DNA of 11,325 nucleotides from Burkholderiales bacterium UBA2459. GTDB lineage: Bacteria > Pseudomonadota > Gammaproteobacteria > Burkholderiales > Burkholderiaceae_E. Made by a program: the position numbers and the translations under genes. The stretch is taken from contig DDPV01000034.1 of assembly GCA_002342365.1 (NCBI GenBank), positions 31,616-42,940 on the forward strand, given 5' to 3'. This document shows positions 5,462 through 11,325 of this stretch, one piece after another. The notes beneath the pieces are model-generated. The model worked only from the letters and a program-made list of their open reading frames with translations, was not told the DNA's origin and did no database searches. Numbering within the stretch: position 1 is the first letter of the stretch; every line of letters begins with the position of its first letter.

Positions 5462-7219
5462 ATGAATTTAGACCATCCGACCGAAGCTTTTTCCACCCCT
5501 CAATCGCGACTGGGCGGTCATCTGGTCGCCGACGCCCTCGCTGTCCAAGGCGTTGACACGATTTTCGGCGTTCCGGGCGAAAGCTATTTGCCGGTGCTTG
5601 ACGGCTTGTACCGGCACCAGGACATCCGTTTTGTCATTTGCAGGCAAGAAGGCGGTGCAGCTTTCATGGCCGACGCTTACGCAAAGCTCAGCGGCAAAGC
5701 CGCGGTGCTGATGGTCACCCGCGGTCCAGGCGCAACCAATGCTTCCATCGGCATTCATACGGCACACCAGGACTCATCACCGATGGTGGTGCTGGTTGGC
5801 CAAGTCGGAAACGACATGACCGACCGTGAGGCCTTTCAGGAAATCGACTACCGACGCATGTTTGGCCCGATGGTCAAGTGGGTCGCTCAGGTCGACCAGG
5901 CACATCGGATTCCCGAGTATTTTGCCCACGCTTTCCAGCTAGCCATGAGTGGCCGTAAAGGACCCGTCGTCCTGGCACTTCCCGAGGATGTTCTCTCAGC
6001 GACGGCAAGCGTTGCTGACACCGGCCCAAGCCAAGCGGTGCAAGCTTATCCGCAACCCGACGCGATGAAATCCCTGGGGGCGGCGCTTCGTGAAGCCCAG
6101 CGGGCAATCATCATTGCGGGCGGAAGTGGATGGACCCACGAAGCCTGCCAACAGTTACAGTATTTTTCAGAACGTTATGCCATTCCGGTAGCCTGTGCAT
6201 TTCGTTTTCAAGACTTGTTTGATAATCATCATCCGCATTACGTCGGCGATGTTGGGATTGGTATCAACCCGGCGTTGGCGGCACGGATTAAAGGCGCAGA
6301 CCTTGTGCTCGCGCTTGGGCCGAGGCTTGGCGAAATGACCACCAGCGGCTACACCCTTTTTGAGGTACCCATACCTCGGCAGGCAATCGCCCACGTTCAC
6401 CCGGGAAACGATGAACTCGGCCGGGTTTACCAGACACGCTGGATGATCAATGCCTCAATGCCTGCCTTTATGGACGCCTTGATCAAGGAAAGCGATGCAA
6501 TCAGCCTGGCAAGCAACGATTTCGTGCAGCGAAAGCAGCTCATCGACGAGGCGCGCGCGCAGTATGAGCGCTGGCAAGAGCAGCCACCGGCTTCGCAACA
6601 GGCCGTGGCATCAGGCAGCGTCGATCCCTGGCTGATGGTGCAGGCGCTTCGCGCGATTGCGCCTGCCGACACGATCCTCACCAACGGTGCCGGCAATTTT
6701 GCAACCTGGGCACATCGCTTCTGGCGCTATGGACCGATGCGCAGCCAGCTCGCGCCGACCTCTGGCGCCATGGGTTATGGCATTCCAGCAGCGGTCGCCG
6801 CAGCGATCTGTTATCCAGAACGAAGTGTTGTTTGTTTTGCGGGTGATGGTGATTTTCTGATGACCGCTCAGGAATTTGCAACAGCCATTCAGTACCAGGC
6901 AGGCTTTGTGGTGATTGTTTTCAACAACAGCATGTATGGCACGATTCGCATGCACCAGGAGCGCGATTATCCGGCGCGGGTTTACGGCACGAATCTTGTC
7001 AACCCCGACTTTGCCCGCTACGCTGAGGCCTTTGGTGGATGGGGCTTTGTGGTCACCGAAAACGATCAGATCGGTCAGGCGCTTGAGCAAGCGCTGGCGT
7101 TTGCAAGATCTGAGAAAAAGCCTGCGGTTGTTGAGCTGCGATTGAGCCAGCAAATAATCACACCCAATCTGACGATCGAGCAACTGCGGGGCAAAGCCGT
7201 TTCGTCTCAGAAATCCTAG
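5462..7219 (+). CDS. Thiamine diphosphate-dependent enzyme, acetolactate synthase-like, substrate unknown
   Basis: The 585-aa protein has the three-domain layout of the AHAS / benzoylformate decarboxylase superfamily. The N-terminal PYR domain (about 15-180) has VPGES (37-41), CRQEGGAAFMADAYAKLSG (60-78) with the cofactor-activating Glu63, and TRGPGATNA (86-94). A central domain (about 200-345) includes ALGPRLGEMTTSGYTLF (284-300). The C-terminal TPP-binding domain (about 385-560) has GAMGYGIPAA (435-444) and the TPP/Mg motif from GDGDF (461-465) to NN (488-489). It lacks AHAS hallmarks (RHEQ reads RQEG; GARFDDR reads GPRLGEM), so I do not call it ilvB. In-frame TAA at 5435 leaves ATG 5462 as the only start; the nearest SD (GGAG, 14 nt away) is poor. 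It lies opposite to its neighbours, divergent from ribD and overlapping the nrdR stop by 4 bp. Confidence 0.9.
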   Translation: MNLDHPTEAFSTPQSRLGGHLVADALAVQGVDTIFGVPGESYLPVLDGLYRHQDIRFVICRQEGGAAFMADAYAKLSGKAAVLMVTRGPGATNASIGIHTAHQDSSPMVVLVGQVGNDMTDREAFQEIDYRRMFGPMVKWVAQVDQAHRIPEYFAHAFQLAMSGRKGPVVLALPEDVLSATASVADTGPSQAVQAYPQPDAMKSLGAALREAQRAIIIAGGSGWTHEACQQLQYFSERYAIPVACAFRFQDLFDNHHPHYVGDVGIGINPALAARIKGADLVLALGPRLGEMTTSGYTLFEVPIPRQAIAHVHPGNDELGRVYQTRWMINASMPAFMDALIKESDAISLASNDFVQRKQLIDEARAQYERWQEQPPASQQAVASGSVDPWLMVQALRAIAPADTILTNGAGNFATWAHRFWRYGPMRSQLAPTSGAMGYGIPAAVAAAICYPERSVVCFAGDGDFLMTAQEFATAIQYQAGFVVIVFNNSMYGTIRMHQERDYPARVYGTNLVNPDFARYAEAFGGWGFVVTENDQIGQALEQALAFARSEKKPAVVELRLSQQIITPNLTIEQLRGKAVSSQKS

Positions 7220-7710
7220 CGATCGCCGTCTTGCGGCTCAACCGCATGCTCATCGGGAGGACGCGGCTGCAATTCTTCAATAACATCTGCAAAGGCCTCA
7301 ACGTCTTCAAAGCTCCGGTACACCGAAGCAAAGCGAATGTAGGCGACTTTGTCGACTTTGCGCAATTCGCGCATCACAAGCTCCCCGATCCGATCACTTG
7401 AAAGCTCACGCAAACCAAAGCTCATCAGGTGATTCTCGATCCGCAGCAAAACGGCATCCATTTGCTCGGCACTGATCGGGCGCTTTCTCAAAGCCAGCGC
7501 AATCGATGCCCTTAGCTTGCGACGGTCAAACTCCACTCTTGCGCCATTTTTTTTCACCACCACCGGCATGTTTAATTCAACGCGCTCAAAGGTGGTAAAG
7601 CGCTTATCGCATTGCATGCATCGCCTGCGTCGTCGGATGCTGTCGCCTTCATCCGAGTTACGGGTATCGATGACCTGCGTGTCGGCTCCGTCACAAAATG
7701 GGCAGCGCAT
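7216..7710 (-). CDS. nrdR: Ribonucleotide reductase transcriptional repressor NrdR
   Basis: NrdR represses ribonucleotide reductase operons, sensing ATP/dATP through an ATP-cone and binding NrdR boxes through an N-terminal zinc ribbon. The 164-aa chain begins MRCPFC, with zinc ligands C3, C6, C31 and C34 and the conserved DTRNSDEGDSIRRRRRC segment (15-31). The ATP-cone spans about 49-139, with VVVKKNGARVEFDRRKL (50-66) and VAYIRFASVYRSF (122-134). The start is the family-typical MRCPFC; no SD is seen upstream. It lies 63 bp after glyA, and its TAG shares the CTAG palindrome with the stop of the convergent TPP-enzyme gene. An A8 run (7547-7554) encodes the two lysines of VVKKN; the frame is intact. 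I see no obvious NrdR box in this window. Confidence 0.97.
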   Translation of the reverse strand: MRCPFCDGADTQVIDTRNSDEGDSIRRRRRCMQCDKRFTTFERVELNMPVVVKKNGARVEFDRRKLRASIALALRKRPISAEQMDAVLLRIENHLMSFGLRELSSDRIGELVMRELRKVDKVAYIRFASVYRSFEDVEAFADVIEELQPRPPDEHAVEPQDGDR

Positions 7711-7773
7711 CGAGAAAGCGGCAAGCCATCAGTGGTTGGTGAGCGCGGGTCGAGTCAGTCTGCGCAGCTAGCG

Positions 7774-9018
7774 TCAGCGATACACAGGAAAGCGGGCTGT
7801 GAGCGCATGGACCGCATGTCGGGCCTTTTCCATGACCGACGCATCGCCCTTGCCGTCAAGCACATCGGCAATCAGGTGGCCGACCTGCTCGCACTCGGAT
7901 TCTGTAAAGCCACGCGTTGTCATCGCCGGGGAGCCAAGCCTTATGCCGCTTGTGACAAAGGGTTTTTCGGGATCGTTTGGAATCGCGTTCTTATTGCAGG
8001 TGATATGGGCCTGCCCGAGCAGTTGTTCGGCGTCTTTTCCGGTAATCTGCTTAGCGCGTAAATCCACGAGCATCAAGTGACTTTCCGTGCGGCCGGACAC
8101 GATGCGCAGACCGCGACGAGCAAGGGTATGGGCAAGCGCCTGAGCATTGCGGATGACTTGTTGTTGATACGCTTTGAAGGACGGCTCGAGCGCTTCTTTG
8201 AAGGCGACTGCTTTTGCGGCGATCACATGCATCAAGGGTCCACCTTGCAGCCCCGGAAAAATCGCGCTGTTGATCGCTTTCTCGTTTTCCTCCCGCATCA
8301 AAATAATGCCGCCTCGCGGGCCGCGCAAACTCTTGTGGGTGGTTGAGGTCACCACATCGGCATAAGGAACCGGGTTCGGGTAAACACCGCCAGCAATCAG
8401 CCCCGAGTAGTGCGCCATATCGACCAGGAATGTCGCACCAACCGCCTTCGACACCTTGGCAAAGCGTTCCCAGTCAATTTGCAGCGAGTAGGCCGATGCC
8501 CCCGCAATGATGATGCGTGGCCGGTGCTCGTGAGCAAGCCGCTCCATCGCGTCGTAATCAATCACCTCGGCATCATCCAGGCCGTAGGACGCGACTTTGA
8601 ACCATTTACCGCTCATGTTGACCGGCGAACCATGCGTGAGATGCCCGCCCATCGCCAAAGACATGCCCAAAATCGTGTCGCCCGGCTGAGCGAGCGCCAA
8701 AAACACCGCCTGATTCGCCTGCGAACCCGAATTTGGCTGCACATTGACCGCTGGGGCACCATAAAGCTGCTTGAGCCGCTCGATTGCGAGGCTTTCGGCC
8801 ACGTCAACAAATTCACAGCCACCGTAGTAGCGCTTTCCGGGGTAGCCCTCGGCGTACTTGTTGGTCATTTGCGAACCCTGCGCTGCCATGACCGCGGGCG
8901 ATGCGTAGTTTTCCGAAGCAATCAGCTCGATGTGCTCCTCCTGGCGCCGGTCTTCATCAACCATAGCCTGCCAGAGTTCGGGATCCGACTCGGCGATACC
9001 GGTGTTGCGATCAAACAT
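7774..9018 (-). CDS. glyA: Serine hydroxymethyltransferase
   Basis: GlyA is a PLP enzyme converting serine and tetrahydrofolate to glycine and 5,10-methylene-tetrahydrofolate, the main source of one-carbon units in the cytosol. Starting at the ATG at 9018 the protein has 414 aa, as usual for the family (E. coli 417). Motifs: ELIASENYAS (31-40), YAEGYPGKRYYGGCEFVD (55-72), NVQPNSGSQAN (92-102), FLVDMAHYSGLIAGG (197-211) and VTSTTHKSLRGPRGG (223-237) with the PLP lysine at 229, the same number as in E. coli. I rejected the upstream start at 9069 because its 17 extra residues are not GlyA-like and AGGAG lies 9 nt before the 9018 ATG. The ATG is 2 bp past the histidine phosphatase stop, so the two are probably co-transcribed. 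Confidence 0.97.
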   Translation of the reverse strand: MFDRNTGIAESDPELWQAMVDEDRRQEEHIELIASENYASPAVMAAQGSQMTNKYAEGYPGKRYYGGCEFVDVAESLAIERLKQLYGAPAVNVQPNSGSQANQAVFLALAQPGDTILGMSLAMGGHLTHGSPVNMSGKWFKVASYGLDDAEVIDYDAMERLAHEHRPRIIIAGASAYSLQIDWERFAKVSKAVGATFLVDMAHYSGLIAGGVYPNPVPYADVVTSTTHKSLRGPRGGIILMREENEKAINSAIFPGLQGGPLMHVIAAKAVAFKEALEPSFKAYQQQVIRNAQALAHTLARRGLRIVSGRTESHLMLVDLRAKQITGKDAEQLLGQAHITCNKNAIPNDPEKPFVTSGIRLGSPAMTTRGFTESECEQVGHLIADVLDGKGDASVMEKARHAVHALTARFPVYR

Positions 9019-9020
9019 GC

Positions 9021-9665
9021 TTAGTCTCTCCTGCTGTCGATGGAATCCAGATGATCGACGAAACCCCACTCGATCAGTGAAAAGCGCTTCCCGTCGAAGG
9101 CCATGCGGTTAAGGCTCGCGTTATGCAGCGGATGCTGGCGTTGCGCTGACATGTCCACATCGCTCGCAATCCGATAAGCGCAATCAAGAAAACCCCCATG
9201 GGTGACTGCGACAATACGATCGCCGGGCTGGTGTCCAGCAACCAGTGTTTGAAGCGCGCGATGGGCCCGATCAAAAAAAGCCCGCAGCGATTCGCCTCCT
9301 TGCGGCAACTCGAAGTCCGGCTCGCGGCTGCGCCAGCGCTGGTAATCTGCCTGCAAGCCCTCGTGCTCCAGCTCGTCATGCGTTTTGCCCTCGAAGATGC
9401 CATAGTGCCGCTCACGCAAAAGGCTTTGCTTGAGGATGGGTAAACCCAGCAGTCTGGCGATCGGCTCGGCAGTCGACCAGGCGCGTCTGAGGTCGCTGGC
9501 GTAAATCGCAGCGATGGGCTGTGCATGGTGAAGCCCGGCAAGATGTCTTGCGGTGAGCATCGCCTGCTGATGGCCCTCCTCAGATAAGGGCGTGTCGATT
9601 TGCCCCTGGAAACGCCTTTGCTGGTTCCAGGCTGTCACACCGTGTCGGATCAGAACAATTTCCAT
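9021..9665 (-). CDS. Histidine phosphatase family protein (phosphoglycerate-mutase-like)
   Basis: The 214-aa protein belongs to the branch-1 histidine phosphatase superfamily. The signature LIRHGVTAWN (5-14) carries the phospho-accepting His8 and Arg7. Other catalytic-pocket residues are Arg60 (YASDLRRA, 56-62), Glu85 in RERHYGIFEG (84-93) and His156 in THGG (155-158). The RHYGIFEG segment resembles the GpmB / PhoE / CobC-like subgroup of phosphatases rather than the glycolytic GpmA, which is longer. The substrate cannot be told; cofactor-independent phosphatase activity on a small phosphoester is likely. It lies 42 bp after tyrS and 2 bp before glyA. The start ATG at 9665 gives the expected short beta-strand before RHG; AAAAGG upstream is a fair SD. 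Confidence 0.93.
   Translation of the reverse strand: MEIVLIRHGVTAWNQQRRFQGQIDTPLSEEGHQQAMLTARHLAGLHHAQPIAAIYASDLRRAWSTAEPIARLLGLPILKQSLLRERHYGIFEGKTHDELEHEGLQADYQRWRSREPDFELPQGGESLRAFFDRAHRALQTLVAGHQPGDRIVAVTHGGFLDCAYRIASDVDMSAQRQHPLHNASLNRMAFDGKRFSLIEWGFVDHLDSIDSRRD
9028..9032 (-). promoter_or_regulatory. glyA Shine-Dalgarno sequence inside the phosphatase gene
   Basis: AGGAG on the minus strand, with a 9-nt spacer to the ATG at 9018, lies within the last codons of the upstream histidine phosphatase gene. It fixes the glyA start at 9018 rather than 9069. Confidence 0.65.
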
Positions 9666-9707
9666 GCTCGGCCTTTTAGGTTGAAATCGGCTCGAAAACT
9701 TCCCCGC

Positions 9708-11084
9708 TCAAGCGACATGAATGCGGGCAAATTTACGCTTTCCCACCTGAACCACGTAGCTGCCTGGACCGATGTGCTGATTGCGGTCTGAAATCTTCTC
9801 GCCATTGAGCCTTACCCCGCCTTGTTCAATATTCCGAATCGCTTCGCTTGACGAGGCGCACAAACCCGCTTCCCGGATTGCCTGGGCCAAACCCAGACTG
9901 ACTGCCCCATCAAGGCTAATGTGGCTCTCCACCAGATCCTCGGGTATCGCACCATCACGGAAACGCGCCTCAAAATCGGCAAGCGCCTGCTCGGCCGCTT
10001 TGGCATCGTGAAAGCGCGTCACCATTTCAAGGGCGAGCATCACTTTAGCCTCCCGCGGGTTTTTGCCGGACTCGCATGCCAAGCGCAAAGCCTCGATTTG
10101 CTCCATCGATCGGCTGGAAAGCAGCAAAAAATAGCGCCACATCAAGACGTCTGAGATCGACATCAACTTGCCAAACATCTCTGCGGGTGAATCGGTGATG
10201 CCGACATAGTTGTTTTTCGACTTCGACATCTTTTCCACGCCGTCGAGACCCTCGAGCAGAGGCATGGTCAAAATGCACTGCGGTTCTTGCCCGTACTCAC
10301 GCTGCAGTTCGCGGCCGACCAACAAATTGAATTTCTGGTCGGTTCCGCCCAGTTCCAAGTCCGAAAACAGGGCAACCGAGTCATAGCCTTGCATCAGCGG
10401 GTAGAGCAACTCGTGTACCGCGATCGCTGTATTGGACTTGTAGCGTTTGGTGAAATCATCGCGCTCGAGCATGCGAGCCAGTGTGTAGCGGGAAGCAAGC
10501 TGAATCATGCCCCGAGCCCCAAGCGGGTCTGACCACTCGGAGTTGTAGCGGATTTCGGTTCGATTGGGGTCCAACACGAGCGAGGCCTGCTCGAAATAGG
10601 TTTTTGCATTGCGTTCAATTTGCTCGCGGGTGAGGGGCGGCCGGGTCGCATTGCGGCCCGACGGGTCGCCGATCATGGCTGTGAAGTCACCGATCAGGAA
10701 AATCACCGTATGCCCAAGGTCTTGCAACTGGCGCATTTTGTTGAGAACGACGGTATGACCGAGATGAAGGTCAGGCGCTGTCGGATCAAGTCCAAGCTTG
10801 ATGCGAAGTGCTTGTCCGTTTGCTTCGGCGCGGGCCAGTTTGCGCAGGAAATCCGATTCGACAAGAAGTTCATCAACGCCGCGTTTTGTCACCGCCATGG
10901 CCCGTTCAACCGATGCGGTTACAGGGTAATCAGGCGCGGTTCCTGAAGTCAGGCTTGCTGCCGAAAGCTGTGCAGTGGTTGGCGCCGCAACACTCGCCTC
11001 AGATAAACGATTTGTCTGCGCAAAAGATGTCGACGACGCAAGGCCTGGCGTCTTGGAGCTTTCGGCTTGGGCACGAGGATTCAT
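9708..11084 (-). CDS. tyrS: Tyrosyl-tRNA synthetase with N-terminal extension
   Basis: TyrS charges tRNA-Tyr with tyrosine using ATP. From the ATG at 11084 the protein has 458 aa. Class I signatures are HLGH (107-110) and KMSKS (285-289), with GLDPTAPDLHLGHTVVLNK (98-116), FLIGDFTAMIGDPSGR (129-144), LMQGYDSVAL and LELGGTDQKFNLLVGREL between them. An S4 RNA-binding domain occupies the last 65 residues or so (EAIRNIEQGGVRLNGEKIS). The conserved part begins near residue 53; residues 2-52 are a Ser/Ala/Thr-rich low-complexity extension. No ATG, GTG or TTG occurs in frame between codon 1 and the Met at 10898, which lies just inside the conserved region. A TTG six bases upstream (11090) is possible, but AGGT is better spaced (9 nt) for the ATG. 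It heads the tyrS-phosphatase-glyA-nrdR group. Confidence 0.96.
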   Translation of the reverse strand: MNPRAQAESSKTPGLASSTSFAQTNRLSEASVAAPTTAQLSAASLTSGTAPDYPVTASVERAMAVTKRGVDELLVESDFLRKLARAEANGQALRIKLGLDPTAPDLHLGHTVVLNKMRQLQDLGHTVIFLIGDFTAMIGDPSGRNATRPPLTREQIERNAKTYFEQASLVLDPNRTEIRYNSEWSDPLGARGMIQLASRYTLARMLERDDFTKRYKSNTAIAVHELLYPLMQGYDSVALFSDLELGGTDQKFNLLVGRELQREYGQEPQCILTMPLLEGLDGVEKMSKSKNNYVGITDSPAEMFGKLMSISDVLMWRYFLLLSSRSMEQIEALRLACESGKNPREAKVMLALEMVTRFHDAKAAEQALADFEARFRDGAIPEDLVESHISLDGAVSLGLAQAIREAGLCASSSEAIRNIEQGGVRLNGEKISDRNQHIGPGSYVVQVGKRKFARIHVA

Positions 11085-11090
11085 GAGCAA

Positions 11091-11120
11091 TTGACCTGCA
11101 CTATCTGACTTTATTAGAAT
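11091..11120 (+). promoter_or_regulatory. Candidate sigma70 promoter reading rightwards
   Basis: TTGACC (11091-11096, 5/6 match to the -35 consensus) and TAGAAT (11115-11120, 5/6 match to -10) are separated by 18 bp. Transcription would begin near 11127 and read into the plus-strand gene at 11191, leaving a leader of about 64 nt. The intergenic region is AT-richer than its surroundings. For tyrS on the other strand I see no equally good promoter. Confidence 0.5.
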
Positions 11121-11190
11121 ACGAAGTTCGGCCCATGCACTTTGAGCAGGTCGAAGGCCTTATTTTAGCGGTTCAGGGAGCACAACACGC

Positions 11191-11325
11191 ATGGCAAGTG
11201 CGGCACAACGACGAAAGAAACGGATCGAACGCATGGTCAAAGCGCACCGGGATGCCCGCGTGTCGCCAAGCCAAGTGTTGGATCAATTGTCGATGCCTGC
11301 ACCGCCAGCTTCGCTTACCGCATCG
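11191..11325 (+). CDS. N-terminal fragment of an unidentified protein, divergent from tyrS
   Basis: ATG at 11191 is preceded by AGGGAG 10 nt upstream and by the candidate promoter at 11091-11120. The frame stays open for 45 codons to the window edge: a very basic start (QRRKKRIERMVKAHRDAR, 6-23) followed by a Pro/Ala/Ser stretch. No domain can be recognised. In several betaproteobacteria the gene divergent from tyrS encodes an M23-type peptidoglycan endopeptidase with a short basic cytoplasmic N-terminus; that is a guess from context only. A second frame, from ATG 11135, is also open to the edge but has no SD and less protein-like composition. Confidence 0.4.
   Translation, partial: MASAAQRRKKRIERMVKAHRDARVSPSQVLDQLSMPAPPASLTAS

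Noticed and set aside
4998..5465. 155-codon plus-strand frame whose end shows a seven-residue repeat (IRFHSLF, ISFRFPF, IRFRFLF)
   Set aside because: The heptads are simply the 21-bp DNA repeats read in frame; the rest is antisense to ribD. I treat the signal as DNA-level.
6611..7183. 190-codon minus-strand frame opposite the TPP-enzyme gene
   Set aside because: It is antisense to the conserved TPP-binding domain and shows no protein family features.
5462..7219. Naming the TPP enzyme ilvB (acetolactate synthase large subunit)
   Set aside because: The AHAS signature residues are not present and no ilvN small-subunit gene follows.
7547..7554. A8 run in nrdR (and A7 at 473-479 in thiL) as possible slippage or phase-variation sites
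   Set aside because: Both runs encode lysines normal for the position and the frames are intact; nothing suggests programmed slippage.
7711..7773. Rho-independent terminator between glyA and nrdR
   Set aside because: There is no stable hairpin followed by a T-run on the minus strand; only short palindromes (CTGCGCAG, GCTAGC).
8410..9024. 204-codon plus-strand frame opposite glyA
   Set aside because: It mirrors the highly conserved GlyA N-terminal half; there is no independent coding evidence.

Overview
The window is chromosomal housekeeping DNA from a betaproteobacterium, most likely of the order Burkholderiales. Three things suggest this: the gene order tyrS / histidine phosphatase / glyA / nrdR, then ribD-ribE-ribBA-ribH-nusB-thiL-pgpA; a RibBA whose cyclohydrolase half is degenerate; and protein sequences that read like betaproteobacterial orthologues (notably TyrS and RibH). 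The genus cannot be told from the sequence alone. I see no phage genes, insertion sequences, CRISPR arrays, rRNA or tRNA genes. No gene-free stretch exceeds 300 bases.

Left part (1-5309, all minus strand): a compact riboflavin cluster, transcribed ribD > ribE > ribBA > ribH > nusB > thiL > pgpA. Gaps are 10-38 bp, and the two junctions ribH/nusB (8 bp) and thiL/pgpA (1 bp, TGATG) overlap. RibD, RibBA, RibH and RibE cover riboflavin synthesis except GTP cyclohydrolase II, whose domain in RibBA has lost its zinc and catalytic motifs. NusB (antitermination), ThiL (thiamine diphosphate formation) and PgpA (phosphatidylglycerol synthesis, cut by the window edge) follow.

Middle part (5310-7219): a 152-bp divergent intergenic region carries three tandem imperfect 21-bp repeats and a probable -10 element placed so that ribD would be leaderless. 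It is followed by the only complete plus-strand gene, a 585-aa thiamine-diphosphate-dependent enzyme of the acetolactate-synthase-like superfamily with unknown substrate. This gene lies in reverse orientation between nrdR and ribD. Its stop codon and that of nrdR share one CTAG palindrome.

Right part (7216-11084, minus strand): tyrS > histidine phosphatase > glyA > nrdR, probably one transcription unit (gaps of 42, 2 and 63 bp). TyrS has an unusual N-terminal low-complexity extension of about 50 residues. A short divergent region (11085-11190) holds a good sigma70-like promoter reading rightwards into the truncated start of an unidentified plus-strand gene.

The most noteworthy points are the phased 21-bp repeat array between the divergent ribD and TPP-enzyme genes, the placement of the TPP-enzyme gene itself, and the degenerate RibBA. 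I find no convincing sign of a wholly new multi-gene system.
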